DNA from: Kribbella kalugense
Lineage (GTDB): Bacteria > Actinomycetota > Actinomycetes > Propionibacteriales > Kribbellaceae
Length of the DNA: 64,000 nt
NCBI RefSeq assembly: GCF_004365875.1
Contig: NZ_SODF01000001.1
Coordinates: 248,001 to 312,000, forward strand
Direction of reading: 5' to 3'
Numbering within the stretch: the stretch's first letter is position 1; every line of letters begins with the position of its first letter. A model generated the notes under the pieces. It searched no databases and was not told where the DNA came from. It saw nothing but the letters and a program-made list of their open reading frames with translations. The position numbers and the translations under genes were made by a program. Shown here piece by piece: positions 1-8,012 of this stretch.

Positions 1-252
1 CCGATCCTGATCAAGGACGTCGACATCATCGACAGCACGTATCAGGGCATCCTGATGAGCTGGCAGAAGAACGTCACCAACATCACCTTCGACCACGTCA
101 AGGTCCAGAACACCGGCACCTACGGCATCGACCTCCAGGTCCCCGGCAGCGGCACGTTCAACTACGTCACCGTCTCCGGAACCCCCTCCGGAGGCCTCAG
201 CAACACCCAAGGCTTCACCCTCACCCGAGGCCCCGGCAACTCCGGCTTCTGA
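1..252 (+). CDS. C-terminal end of a secreted parallel beta-helix carbohydrate-active protein (5' truncated by window)
   Basis: Frame 1 is open from the first base to a TGA at 250-252, giving the last 83 residues of a longer protein. The residues alternate short beta-strand patterns with Asn/Asp turns (ITFDHVKV, YGIDLQV, FNYVTV), which is the texture of a right-handed parallel beta-helix, and the tail ends in GPGNSGF. Such folds occur in polysaccharide lyases and in GH87 alpha-1,3-glucanases (mycodextranases) of actinobacteria; the GNSG tail fits GH87 best from memory, but the catalytic part is outside the window, so the family is a guess. A 14-bp inverted repeat follows the stop codon. Confidence 0.6.
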   Translation, partial: PILIKDVDIIDSTYQGILMSWQKNVTNITFDHVKVQNTGTYGIDLQVPGSGTFNYVTVSGTPSGGLSNTQGFTLTRGPGNSGF

Positions 253-261
253 CGTCTGCAT

Positions 262-300
262 CAGGGTAGTAGGACAAGCAGCCCTCGTCCTACTACCCTG
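262..300 (+). terminator. Perfect 14-bp inverted repeat, probable terminator
   Basis: CAGGGTAGTAGGAC (262-275) is followed after an 11-nt loop by its exact reverse complement (287-300). It begins 10 nt after the stop codon of the beta-helix gene and ends 24 nt before the next start. There is no U-tract, as is common for terminators of high-GC actinobacteria. It could also serve the reading in the other direction, but no gene approaches from that side. Confidence 0.75.
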
Positions 301-324
301 AGCGATGGGACCGGAAGGGGAGCG

Positions 325-1275
325 ATGCTGCGGATTCGGTTTACTGAGGCCGACCTTGCGCGGGTGCGGGTCGCGAGTGGACCGCATCCGATGTGGGAGT
401 CGGTGCTGAGCATCAACAGCCTGCAGTATCACAGCCTGCCGAGCCGGTACTGGGGCTGGCGGGACGCGGTGGGGGAGCATCGGGACACGTTGCGCGCGGC
501 GTACTCCATCGTGCCCGCGTCCGGGAACTTCGCAGATTTTCTTACCCCGTCGGCGCCGGCGACGGACATCGATGAACAGTTCGATGCGATCCGGCGTGTG
601 CCGCGTGACGTCGTGCGGCGTGATCTGGCTCGGACGTACCCGGCCTCCGTTCCGACTCCGGAGTGGGCCGTTCGCCTGTACGACGGTGGTCGGCTCGAGC
701 CGGTCGTTGACAGCTTGCAGCAGTACCACGAGACCGCTGTACGCCCGGTCTGGGACGCGATCCAATGTGACGTCGAGCAGGCGCGGCATCGCTTGATCGC
801 GTTGCTTCTAAACTCCGGTGTCGAGGGGATGCTCACTCATCTGCACACGTCGATCCGCTGGCGTGCTCCGATCCTCGAGGCCGACTATCTGACTGACCAG
901 ACGCTGGACCTCGGCGGCCGCGGGCTGACCGTCGTACCGTCGTACTTCTGCTTCGGCGCTCCGGTGACGTTCATCGACGGGGACCTGCCGCCGACGCTGG
1001 TCCTGCCGATCCAGCCGGACGACGAGCCCGTCGGCGACCTCGACGCACTCGTGCGGCTGCTTGGTCCCACTCGTGCGAACGTCCTGGCCTGCCTCGAGAG
1101 CGGCGCGTCGACCAGCGAGCTCGCGACCCGCCTCGGCGTCTCGCCGGGCTCGATCAGCCAGCACGCGAAGGTCCTCCGCAGCACCGGCCTGATCACCACG
1201 ACACGGTTCGGCCACTCGGTCCACCACGCGCTGACGCCCCTCGGGCGAGCGGTCTTGCGGCGGGAGGACGGATGA
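325..1275 (+). CDS. DUF5937-type winged-helix (ArsR-like) transcriptional regulator
   Basis: The 316-residue protein starts with MLRIRFTEADLARVRVA, the usual opening of an actinobacterial regulator family with a long N-terminal domain of unknown role and an ArsR-like winged helix at the C-terminus. The helix-turn-helix is at about residues 245-305 (LATRLGVSPGSISQHAKVLR, then a wing and a GLITTTRFG turn). No ArsR metal-binding Cys motif is visible, so it is probably not a metal sensor. A GGAAGGGG ribosome site sits 4-11 nt before the ATG. It overlaps the next gene by ATGA, so the two are co-translated. The ligand and target are unknown. Confidence 0.8.
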   Translation: MLRIRFTEADLARVRVASGPHPMWESVLSINSLQYHSLPSRYWGWRDAVGEHRDTLRAAYSIVPASGNFADFLTPSAPATDIDEQFDAIRRVPRDVVRRDLARTYPASVPTPEWAVRLYDGGRLEPVVDSLQQYHETAVRPVWDAIQCDVEQARHRLIALLLNSGVEGMLTHLHTSIRWRAPILEADYLTDQTLDLGGRGLTVVPSYFCFGAPVTFIDGDLPPTLVLPIQPDDEPVGDLDALVRLLGPTRANVLACLESGASTSELATRLGVSPGSISQHAKVLRSTGLITTTRFGHSVHHALTPLGRAVLRREDG

Positions 1276-1649
1276 CAGCCCGACGGTGGGTTGGTCTGGT
1301 CAGTGGGTTGCTGTTTCTGCTGGTGGCCTGTGGAACTTCGGGTACGCCGGGCTCCGTCGTCACGGTCACGGCGACAACCGTGACGACGGTGACCGCCGCG
1401 CCCTCAAGCGCTCAGCCTTCGGTTCAGTCCGGGGTCGTGCCGAATGTGGTGGGCATGAACCATCAGCTGGCTCAGGACACGATGCAGGCGGCGGGCTTCT
1501 ACAACCTGGCCGAAGAGGACGCCACCGGGCAAGGACGGCTGCTGATCAACGACCGCAACTGGGTCGTCGTCACCCAAACGCCTGCCGGCGGCACCCACGC
1601 GGCGCCCGACACCAAGATCACCCTCCGCTCCAAGAAGATCGGTGAGTAG
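1272..1649 (+). CDS. PASTA-domain lipoprotein
   Basis: A 125-residue exported lipoprotein. The N-terminus has a short positive stretch, a hydrophobic core (LVSGLLFLL) and a lipobox LVAC with the acylated Cys near residue 20. A Thr/Val-rich linker follows, then one PASTA domain at about residues 55-120 (VVPNVVGMNHQLAQDTMQAAGF ... TQTPAGG), the beta-lactam/muropeptide-binding module of penicillin-binding proteins and Ser/Thr kinases. A single lipid-anchored PASTA unit suggests a cell-surface role near peptidoglycan, but no function is established. The start overlaps the stop of the winged-helix gene (ATGA), so they form a two-gene operon. Confidence 0.8.
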   Translation: MTARRWVGLVSGLLFLLVACGTSGTPGSVVTVTATTVTTVTAAPSSAQPSVQSGVVPNVVGMNHQLAQDTMQAAGFYNLAEEDATGQGRLLINDRNWVVVTQTPAGGTHAAPDTKITLRSKKIGE

Positions 1650-1652
1650 GAG

Positions 1653-3749
1653 TCAGAACTCGATTTCGACCTGGGTTCCGGCTGGGTCGCCCGGATGGTG
1701 TAGCCACAGGATGCCGTCGTTGTACTGGTGGCTTGTGTTGACGGTTGTCGGCTCAGCGGGAAGCCGGATTGCGGTGGTGACCTGCACCCCGCGCGGCGCC
1801 TCGCAGCTGAAGCGGATCCCGTTCTGGTCGCGTTCCCAGTTCACGACTCGACCGGCGGACGCCAGCAGCGCCTCGTCGTCGTACGAGAGGTCGCGGAGCC
1901 ATGTCAGCTGACCTGGACCCAGCTCGCGCCGACGGACGATGCCCAGTTGCGGATCGAGCAAGTCGAGGTAGTTGCCCTCGACAACGTGCGAGCCGCCGGT
2001 CTCTTCCAGTACGGCGCCGATCAGGTACGGACCGCGCTGGACCGACAGCCAGTTGGTGGGCTCCCAGGTGTGGCCGCCGGCCTCGGCCAGTTCGCGGATC
2101 GCCGTGACCAACTCGGCCGCGCGCGCCGGCGACTCGGTGAAGTCCGCCGGCCGAGAAGGAAGGAACCGGACCCTGCCCTGACCGATCGGCTGGATGTCGT
2201 CGCGCTTGCGGTCCGCGCCGAGAGCCTCGGCCAAGTGATCCGCGCAGGTGTCGTAGCGGCCCGTCCACCAGGAGCGGATCGCGTGATACGGGTCAGCGCC
2301 ATCGCCGACGTACAGCAGGCTGCCGCCGCGGTTGACCCATCCGGCCAACGCGTAATGGATGCCGGGGGCAAGGGGTTTCTGGAACTCGTAGCTCAGGACG
2401 AGTACGTCGACATCGTCCAGTGCATCCGGTGTGTCGAGTACGTTCTCCAGCTGGACCGGGGTGACCCGCTGGCCGTCGTACAGCGGTGGCAGCGCGAGAC
2501 CGTAGAAGTCGGAGAAGTGCAGTTGCTCGCGTCCTTCGAGTGCCAGAGCGTCCTGCAGACCGTCGTAGTGTCCACTGTCGCCGCCGGGGGACCAGCGCTG
2601 GAACATGGCGGTGTCCGAGAGCACGATCCCGATCCGCGGTCCCTCGTTGCCCCGGCGTACCTCGGGCTGGTCGAGGTCGCGCAGGCTGTTCATCGCGATC
2701 AGGTAGCTGGTCGCGGTATCAGCAGGAATCGGCTGCCGTTCGGTCGATCCTTCGCGCAGGTACGGGCGGTTGAAGATCCGGTTGGGCCACGGCGCCACCT
2801 CGTACCGCGAGACGCCCGGGTGCAGCAGCGACGCGATGAGGGTGCGCTGGTAGTTGGCCAGGTAGTCCTCCCAGGTGCGGTCCGGGTGGTCCTCGATCGG
2901 GTCGTGCAGGAACCACATCCGCCGGTCGGTGCCGCGGGTGAGGTCCTGAGCGATGCCGTACTCCAGGTACGCCGTCTCGAAGGTGCGCTCGGCAACCTTT
3001 CCGGCGTACACGTTCGGCGTACGGGAGGTCCCGGTCCAGACCTGGGCAATGGCGCCGTCGATCGAGGGCAGCGTCCGCAGGCGTGATTCGGGACTGATGA
3101 TCTGCCACTGGGTGTAGTTGAGGAGGCTGTGGGTCGGGACGTAGAAGCGCACCTGGCGACCTTGCTTCAGGGCCTCGTCGCGCAGCACGGACGTGACCCG
3201 ATCGAGGCTGCGGGAGAGCAGGTGCTGTTTGAGCTGGCCGGAGCGGAAGTGCGCCTCGGGGGTGCTGTGCGGGGCCTGCCACGGCTCACCGAAGTACGCC
3301 TGCCACTCGCGCTTGAACGACTCCGAGTAGCCGGCGCGAGCCCAGAATTCCGGTTCTTCGAGATGGATGCCTTCGACACCGAGCTCGATGATCGGGCGGA
3401 GCTTCTGCACCAGGTACTCCGTGAAGCTGAAGGTCGGCACCATGTACGGGATGTCCGTGCTGTGGCCGTGCAGGATCGGCGAACCGTCGCCCGCGGTCTG
3501 CGCGTCGGCCCAGTGATCGGAGCCGTCCCACCGTCCGTCCAGATAGTCCTGATACGTGCCCCACGAGATGCCTGTCATCAGGTGGACGCGATACCCGGCC
3601 TCACGCCACCGGGCGATCCGCTCCGGCGTCGTGTCGTTGAGTCCGTAGACCATGACGAAATCGGTCCGCAGATCGATCGATTCGTCGTACGGCGCCTGCT
3701 CCTGAAAGCCAGTCGCCTCGCGGTCCCTGTCGGCGTTGCTCTTCGTCAT
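1653..3749 (-). CDS. Uncharacterised TIM-barrel / glycosidase-like protein
   Basis: A 698-residue protein I cannot assign to a named family. Residues 1-330 read like a (beta/alpha)8 barrel: FVMVYGLNDTTPERIARWREAGYRVHLMTG opens it, and GVEGIHLEEPEFWARAGYSESFKREW places acidic residues at a strand end as in glycoside hydrolases. Residues about 380-560 look like the amidotransferase-like trimerisation domain of GH42-type enzymes (WVNRGGSLLYVGDG). The C-terminus is beta-rich. No signal peptide is seen, so it should be cytoplasmic. It follows the DUF1345 gene by 62 bp on the same strand and may be the last gene of that unit. A role on an intracellular glycoside is inference only. Confidence 0.6.
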   Translation of the reverse strand: MTKSNADRDREATGFQEQAPYDESIDLRTDFVMVYGLNDTTPERIARWREAGYRVHLMTGISWGTYQDYLDGRWDGSDHWADAQTAGDGSPILHGHSTDIPYMVPTFSFTEYLVQKLRPIIELGVEGIHLEEPEFWARAGYSESFKREWQAYFGEPWQAPHSTPEAHFRSGQLKQHLLSRSLDRVTSVLRDEALKQGRQVRFYVPTHSLLNYTQWQIISPESRLRTLPSIDGAIAQVWTGTSRTPNVYAGKVAERTFETAYLEYGIAQDLTRGTDRRMWFLHDPIEDHPDRTWEDYLANYQRTLIASLLHPGVSRYEVAPWPNRIFNRPYLREGSTERQPIPADTATSYLIAMNSLRDLDQPEVRRGNEGPRIGIVLSDTAMFQRWSPGGDSGHYDGLQDALALEGREQLHFSDFYGLALPPLYDGQRVTPVQLENVLDTPDALDDVDVLVLSYEFQKPLAPGIHYALAGWVNRGGSLLYVGDGADPYHAIRSWWTGRYDTCADHLAEALGADRKRDDIQPIGQGRVRFLPSRPADFTESPARAAELVTAIRELAEAGGHTWEPTNWLSVQRGPYLIGAVLEETGGSHVVEGNYLDLLDPQLGIVRRRELGPGQLTWLRDLSYDDEALLASAGRVVNWERDQNGIRFSCEAPRGVQVTTAIRLPAEPTTVNTSHQYNDGILWLHHPGDPAGTQVEIEF

Positions 3750-3811
3750 ACCAGCAACCCTTCCCGCTCCGCCCCCGAGACGCCAGTCACGCGTCAGGAT
3801 CCGGCCACTGC

Positions 3812-4444
3812 TCAGCGCGTGACGATGCCGGCGACGAGGTTGATTGTTGCGGCGAGGATGACGGTGCCGAAGACGTACGAGAAGATGCAGTGGCGGAGGA
3901 CGACCGACCTGATCGCGCTGCTGGAGACGCTGGTGTCGGAGACCTGGTAGGTCATGCCGAGGTTATAGCTGAAGTAGAAGAAGTCCCGGTAGGCCGGGCT
4001 CTCCTGGTTGTTGAAGTCGATGCCGCCGACCGGATCGGTGTAGTACAGGTGGGTGTAGCGGGCGGCGTACATCAGATGCAGCACACCCCAGTTCATGAAG
4101 ACGGCGGCGAGGCCGACAGCGGCGGCGGAGTTCTGGCTCCGAGAGTTGCCGAGGGCAAGCAGGATCACGATGCAGGTCATACTGCCGAGGGTCGCCACCA
4201 GCACCAGCAGTTCCTCGACGATGGGCCGGAAGTCCTCGTGCCGGGCGTAGCGCTGGGTGGCGTCGGACGTCATCGGCCAGAGCACCAGTACGCCGGTGAA
4301 CACGAAAGTAGCCGCGCCCGTGCCGAGCCCCGCCAACACTCCGATAGGAACGTTCCCGAGCAGTCCGCTCAGGGCACCGACGATGCAACCAACGACAACA
4401 GCCACGAGCACCCGAGGGCCTGCCGTCGAGAGGACGCGCCTCAT
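3812..4444 (-). CDS. DUF1345 family integral membrane protein
   Basis: A 210-residue protein with about five hydrophobic segments (residues about 10-50, 80-105, 115-140, 155-175, 185-210). The signature [16 protein letters not shown] near residues 148-163 is diagnostic of DUF1345, a bacterial inner-membrane family of unknown function. It starts 6 nt after the stop of the GreA-like gene, so these two are almost certainly co-transcribed. The next gene downstream is the TIM-barrel-like protein. Nothing in the sequence shows a substrate or regulator. Confidence 0.85.
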   Translation of the reverse strand: MRRVLSTAGPRVLVAVVVGCIVGALSGLLGNVPIGVLAGLGTGAATFVFTGVLVLWPMTSDATQRYARHEDFRPIVEELLVLVATLGSMTCIVILLALGNSRSQNSAAAVGLAAVFMNWGVLHLMYAARYTHLYYTDPVGGIDFNNQESPAYRDFFYFSYNLGMTYQVSDTSVSSSAIRSVVLRHCIFSYVFGTVILAATINLVAGIVTR

Positions 4445-4450
4445 CCGAGC

Positions 4451-4903
4451 TCAGGCGAGGAAGTCGATGCGATGGTCATGGCCGCCGAAGCTGAACGTGT
4501 CGCCGAGCCGCAGCCCCTCGAGCGCCGGGTAGATCGGTGCATCGGTGGAGAGTCCTTCGTAGGTGACTCCGTCGCACTCGAACTGCGCTGCCACCACGCC
4601 GACGACGTACCGATCGCCGTCGAAGCCGACGATCGCGCCCGGTGACACAGAGCTGGTGATCCCGAAGTCGAGATCCTTGAGCTGCTTCAGGACCCCCTCC
4701 TGGCGATCGACGACACCCTCGAACAACCCACCCAGATCGCCCGCTTCGTCGGACTGCGACTGATCGTCGACCGAGAACGACGAGTCCTGGTCGAGTTTTG
4801 CGGCCGAGTCGTGCCGGGTGACGTCCGTCCGCGACGACCGGAGTTCGGCCTCCGCCTGGCCGATCAGCGCGTCCTTGACCCGCTGCTTGCCGACTTCGTC
4901 CAT
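4451..4903 (-). CDS. GreA/GreB-like protein
   Basis: A 150-residue protein starting MDEVGKQRVKDALIGQ. Residues 1-75 form a charged helical hairpin as in Gre factors, and residues about 85-150 resemble the FKBP-like Gre C-terminal domain (SPGAIVGFDGDRYVVGV ... IYPALEGLRLGDTFSFGGHDHRI). Gre factors act in the RNA polymerase secondary channel; stand-alone relatives are often misnamed. Acidic tip residues of true Gre are not clearly seen, so transcript cleavage is not proven. I chose the ATG at 4903 because GGGAGGAC lies 5-12 nt upstream; a longer reading to 4960 lacks a ribosome site. That ribosome site is half of a 12-bp perfect hairpin, suggesting translational control. Confidence 0.7.
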   Translation of the reverse strand: MDEVGKQRVKDALIGQAEAELRSSRTDVTRHDSAAKLDQDSSFSVDDQSQSDEAGDLGGLFEGVVDRQEGVLKQLKDLDFGITSSVSPGAIVGFDGDRYVVGVVAAQFECDGVTYEGLSTDAPIYPALEGLRLGDTFSFGGHDHRIDFLA

Positions 4904-4907
4904 CACA

Positions 4908-4955
4908 GTCCTCCCGGTAGAGACTGTTGCCACCCTCCCGCAGTACCGGGAGGAC
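4908..4955 (-). promoter_or_regulatory. Leader hairpin that buries the ribosome site of the GreA-like gene
   Basis: On the minus strand, GTCCTCCCGGTA (4955-4944) and TACCGGGAGGAC (4919-4908) are perfect 12-bp complements around a 24-nt loop. The right arm contains the GGGAGGA ribosome site and ends 4 nt before the ATG at 4903. The loop contains a second purine-rich run (CGGGAGGG). It lies between the MFS stop (4998) and the GreA-like start. It may be the MFS terminator, a translation-blocking leader, or both. Confidence 0.65.
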
Positions 4956-4997
4956 CGCAACGGGACTTGCCCACTGCAACGGCCTCAGTTGTCCGGG

Positions 4998-6401
4998 CTA
5001 CCAAGTCCCGCGGTGGTCCGGAACAAGGAAGGTGAACGGGATCATCAGCAGCAGGATGGCGGCGAAGACGACGAAGCTGTGCGCCTGCGCCGTACCGGCG
5101 TTCGACGCGTGGTTCAGGATCGTCGTGGTGATCGAGACGGCCACGATCCCGCCGGACTGCCGGAACATCCCGCGGAGTCCGGCGATCGCGGAGATCTGGT
5201 CCGGCGCCAGTTGCAGGCTGGCGTTGTTGGAGGCTGGGATCGACAGACCCATCCCGATGCCGGTGATCCCGGCGGCCAGCGCCAGCCAGGCGTACGGCGT
5301 GAGTCCGTGCGGAGCCAGTGACATCAGCGTCATCCCGCCCGCGACCAGCACGAACCCGCCGATCATCGGGGCCCGATAGCCGGTACGACGGAGTGCGAAC
5401 ACGGCCAGGCCCGCGACGCAGATCATTCCGACCGCCCGAGCGGTGAGCAGGGTGCCGGCCTGGAGCGGCTGGATGCCGTACCGCGATTCGGCGTACAGCG
5501 GGACGAGGGCGCCGAAGCCCAGCATGGCCGCGCCGAAGAGGAAGTTGATCGTGTTCATCGCGCCGAAGCCGCGGCCGCGCAACAGGCTGACCGGGATGAA
5601 CGGCGCCGCATGCCGATTCGCGTGCCGGACGAACAGGAAGCCCAGCGTCAGAGCGATCACCATGGCGACGATGAACAGCGGATCGGTGGGTTCGGCGCCG
5701 GCGCTGCCCAGCGAACTGATCCCGTACATGGCGAAGAGCATCGTCAGCGCCAGCAGTAAGGCGCCTGTCCCATCGATTTTGGCGGCGGTCTTCGGCTTGC
5801 TGCTCGGGATGAAGCGCAGGCCCAGGACGATCAGCAGCACGCCGATCGGGATGTTCACCACGAAGATCTCGCGCCAGGACCAGTACGTGACGATGATGCC
5901 GCCGATGATCGGGCCGACGATGCCGCCGATCGGGAAGATCGAGGTGAACATGCCGATCGCCCGGTCCCGGTCGCGGCCGAACTGCTCGGCCACGATGCCG
6001 GTGGCGGTCGGCATGAACGCGCCGCCGCCGATCGCCTGGACGGCCCGGAACACCACCAGCACGTAGATGTTGTCGGCCAGGCTGCAGCACAGCGAGGCGA
6101 TGGTGAACAGCACCGCGGCGCCGAGGAAGATCTTCTTCCGGCCGAACTGGTCGCCGAGCCGGCCGGCCAAGGGCATCACGATGATCTGGCCGAGCGCGTA
6201 GACGGTGATCGTCCAGCCGCTCCAGGTCAGCTGTGCACCGAGGTCGCTGCGGATGGCGTTGAGCGCGGTCGCCACTATGGTCTGATCGATCGAGGCCATC
6301 AGCAGGGCGATCGCGACGATGCCGAACACGAGCCGACGGTGAGCCAGCGGCTCGTCGGCGGCCGGCTCGGTGATCACTTGGGGTGAACTCGACGGTTCCA
6401 T
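4998..6401 (-). CDS. MFS multidrug exporter, EmrB/QacA (DHA2) type
   Basis: A 467-residue transporter with 12-14 hydrophobic segments. Helix 1 carries MASIDQTIVATALNAI, the D-x-T-I-V motif of drug:H+ antiporters of the DHA2 type, and the loop after helix 2 has motif A (GRLGDQFGRKK, about residues 80-92). It should expel hydrophobic drugs across the cell membrane. The start at 6401 is chosen because MEPSSSPQVITEP leads directly into helix 1; upstream codons run through the regulator gene. No clear ribosome site precedes it, so the message may be leaderless. A MarR gene is divergent 46 bp away, with a palindrome between, giving a typical substrate-induced pump. Confidence 0.88.
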   Translation of the reverse strand: MEPSSSPQVITEPAADEPLAHRRLVFGIVAIALLMASIDQTIVATALNAIRSDLGAQLTWSGWTITVYALGQIIVMPLAGRLGDQFGRKKIFLGAAVLFTIASLCCSLADNIYVLVVFRAVQAIGGGAFMPTATGIVAEQFGRDRDRAIGMFTSIFPIGGIVGPIIGGIIVTYWSWREIFVVNIPIGVLLIVLGLRFIPSSKPKTAAKIDGTGALLLALTMLFAMYGISSLGSAGAEPTDPLFIVAMVIALTLGFLFVRHANRHAAPFIPVSLLRGRGFGAMNTINFLFGAAMLGFGALVPLYAESRYGIQPLQAGTLLTARAVGMICVAGLAVFALRRTGYRAPMIGGFVLVAGGMTLMSLAPHGLTPYAWLALAAGITGIGMGLSIPASNNASLQLAPDQISAIAGLRGMFRQSGGIVAVSITTTILNHASNAGTAQAHSFVVFAAILLLMIPFTFLVPDHRGTW

Positions 6402-6416
6402 CGATGAATAGACTAC

Positions 6417-6436
6417 ATTGCTTGCTGGCAGGCAAT
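6417..6436. promoter_or_regulatory. Probable MarR operator
   Basis: The 20-bp stretch ATTGCTTGCTGGCAGGCAAT is an imperfect palindrome with 8 of 10 arm pairs matching. It lies in the 46-bp gap between the divergent MFS and MarR starts, which is the usual size and place of a MarR-dimer site controlling both genes. Confidence 0.65.
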
Positions 6437-6447
6437 AAAGGGGTGAC

Positions 6448-6882
6448 ATGACTGACACCGAGACGTTGAGCAAGCTTCGTGGGGTGATCTCCAAGCTGGC
6501 CCGGGAGCTCAACGCCACGGCTACCGACGAGGGCCTGACGCCGACCCAGGCCTCCGTGCTCGGCCTGATCACGTTCCGTGGCCCGCTCGGTCTGACCGAG
6601 CTGGCGCAGCTCGAGGGGCTGAATCCGACCATGCTGTCCCGGGTGGTGGGGCGGCTCACGGAGCTGGAGCTGATCCAGCGTGACCCGAACCCGGACGACC
6701 TGCGGGCGGTCCGGGTCGAGGCGACCGATGCCGGCCGTCAGTTGCACGAACGCGTCAAGCTGCTCCGCACCGAAGCGCTCGGCGCCTGCCTCGATCAGCT
6801 CCCGGACGCATCCGCCCGGACGATCATCGACGCGCTCCCGGCCCTCGACGAACTGGCTCAGATGCTCCGCACGCGCCGCTAG
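6448..6882 (+). CDS. MarR family transcriptional regulator
   Basis: A 144-residue winged-helix protein. The DNA-binding part is at about residues 35-100: LTPTQASVLGLITFRGPLGLTELAQLEGLNPTMLSRVV is the helix-turn-helix and DPNPDDLRAVRVEATDAGR is the wing plus the return strand. Dimerisation helices are at both ends. An AAGGGG ribosome site precedes the ATG by about 7 nt. Being divergent from the MFS pump across a 20-bp palindrome, it most likely represses the pump and itself until a drug-like ligand binds. Its stop codon overlaps the stop of the HxlR gene by four bases (CTAG). Confidence 0.9.
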   Translation: MTDTETLSKLRGVISKLARELNATATDEGLTPTQASVLGLITFRGPLGLTELAQLEGLNPTMLSRVVGRLTELELIQRDPNPDDLRAVRVEATDAGRQLHERVKLLRTEALGACLDQLPDASARTIIDALPALDELAQMLRTRR

Positions 6883-7232
6883 GTCCGGGCGGCTCGGGCC
6901 CGCTCGATGTCGGGGACGTGGTGCTCGGCCCATTCGCGGACGGCGCGCAGCGGGACGAGCAACGACCGTCCCAGGTCGGTGAGCGCGTACTCGACGTGCG
7001 GCGGGTTCCTGTCGTACTCCGTCCGCGAGATCAGACCGTCGTACTCCATCGCGCGCAGTGTCTCGGTCAGCGCCTTCGGGGTGATGCCCCGGATGTGCGC
7101 CTTGAGTTCGGTGAAGCGCATCGGTTGGTTGTCGAGCGCGTTGACGACGAAGACCGTCCACCGCGCGCCGATCCGGTGCAGCACCGTCCGGCTGGGGCAG
7201 GTGGCCGCCATGATGTTGTACGCCTTCGTCAT
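6879..7232 (-). CDS. HxlR family transcriptional regulator
   Basis: A 117-residue winged-helix regulator of the HxlR family: CPSRTVLHRIGARWTVFVVNAL at residues 12-33 and RFTELKAHIRGITPKALTETLRAMEYDGLISR at residues 39-70 are the family's standard opening and recognition helices. The Cys at residue 12 is the position used for thiol/aldehyde sensing in some members (HypR, YodB); whether it senses here is not shown. It is divergent from the SDR gene at 7278 with a GATAC/GTATC palindrome between them, so it probably controls that SDR. It converges on marR with a 4-bp overlap. Confidence 0.9.
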   Translation of the reverse strand: MTKAYNIMAATCPSRTVLHRIGARWTVFVVNALDNQPMRFTELKAHIRGITPKALTETLRAMEYDGLISRTEYDRNPPHVEYALTDLGRSLLVPLRAVREWAEHHVPDIERARAART

Positions 7233-7254
7233 CGCTCACTCCGGTAGCGTTGTA

Positions 7255-7266
7255 GATACCAGTATC
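7255..7266. promoter_or_regulatory. Probable HxlR operator
   Basis: GATACCAGTATC has 5-bp arms GATAC/GTATC around CA and lies in the 45-bp gap between the divergent HxlR and SDR genes. Position and GTAT content suit an HxlR-dimer site, but this is inference from place and symmetry. Confidence 0.5.
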
Positions 7267-7277
7267 AAAACTATGCC

Positions 7278-8000
7278 GTGACGGCCATGACTCTAACTGA
7301 CAAGCGGATTCTGGTCGTCGGAGGCGCCCGCGCGATCGGCGCGGAGATCGCGCGCCGCGCCGACGATGCGGGCGCCGAAGTGATCATCGGAGCCCGCGAC
7401 CTCGACAAGGCGACGGTGTTCGCCAAGTCCCTGCAGCACGGACGCGCGGTTCAGCTCGACGTCACCGAGGAGGCGACGATCGCGGCGGCGGCCGAGGAAC
7501 TCGGTGAGCTCGACCATGTCGTCAGTCTGGCGTCGGCCCATCACGACGTACCGGTCGCCGAGCTGCAGTACGAGAAGATCGTGGCCGCGTTCAGTGCGAA
7601 GGTGTTCGGCCCGCTGCTGCTGGCCAAGCACTTCGCTCAGCGGATCCGCCCGGGCGGATCGTTCCTGTTCTTCTCGGGCATCGTCGGCTGGAAACCCAAG
7701 CCTGGAACGGTGGTGAAGGGTGTCGCCAACGGCGCCCTCGAGTACCTCGTCGCGCACCTGGCGACCGAACTCGCGCCGATCCGGGTCAACGCGATCTCAC
7801 CCGGGGTCGTCGACTCCGGCGTCTGGGACGCCCTCGGACCCGACCGCAAGAGCCAATTGCTCAACCGCGGATCCGAGGGCAGCCTGGTCAACCGGCACGG
7901 CGAGCTCGCCGACGTAGCCGACGCAGCACTCTGGCTGCTCAACGCCGGCTACGTCACGGCCGAACTAATCCACGTCGAAGGCGGCGTTCGTCACCGCTGA
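7278..8000 (+). CDS. SDR-fold protein lacking the catalytic Tyr/Lys pair
   Basis: A 240-residue Rossmann protein. The nucleotide loop is GGARAIGAEIA (about residues 15-25, not the usual TGxxxGIG), and the late motif APIRVNAISPGVVDSG is typical SDR. After the catalytic-type Ser in FFSGIVG, the positions of Tyr (+13) and Lys (+17) are Val and Ala, so ordinary dehydrogenase chemistry is doubtful. It closely resembles the SDR at 31708-32412, which has the same loss. The GTG at 7278 and the ATG at 7287 are both possible starts; neither has a clear ribosome site. It is divergent from the HxlR regulator and likely controlled by it. Confidence 0.8.
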   Translation: MTAMTLTDKRILVVGGARAIGAEIARRADDAGAEVIIGARDLDKATVFAKSLQHGRAVQLDVTEEATIAAAAEELGELDHVVSLASAHHDVPVAELQYEKIVAAFSAKVFGPLLLAKHFAQRIRPGGSFLFFSGIVGWKPKPGTVVKGVANGALEYLVAHLATELAPIRVNAISPGVVDSGVWDALGPDRKSQLLNRGSEGSLVNRHGELADVADAALWLLNAGYVTAELIHVEGGVRHR

Positions 8001-8012
8001 CCGGTTCAGCGG
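7994..8012. terminator. Hairpin spanning two convergent stop codons
   Basis: CCGCTGA (7994-8000) and TCAGCGG (8006-8012) are perfect 7-bp arms around a 5-nt loop. The left arm ends in the TGA of the SDR gene and the right arm starts with the stop of the convergent aldo/keto reductase, so the structure is symmetric for both transcripts. It is probably a bidirectional terminator made from coding ends. Confidence 0.65.

Noticed and set aside
1728-3086. A 452-codon open frame opposite the TIM-barrel-like gene
   Set aside because: It has no motif, lies antisense to a coherent 698-residue protein and shows the codon-position bias of a shadow frame.
4903-7239. A 778-codon open frame on the minus strand across the Gre leader, MFS, MarR and HxlR genes
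   Set aside because: It covers well-supported genes in other frames on both strands, has an Arg/Pro-rich composition typical of high-GC shadows, and has no recognisable domain.
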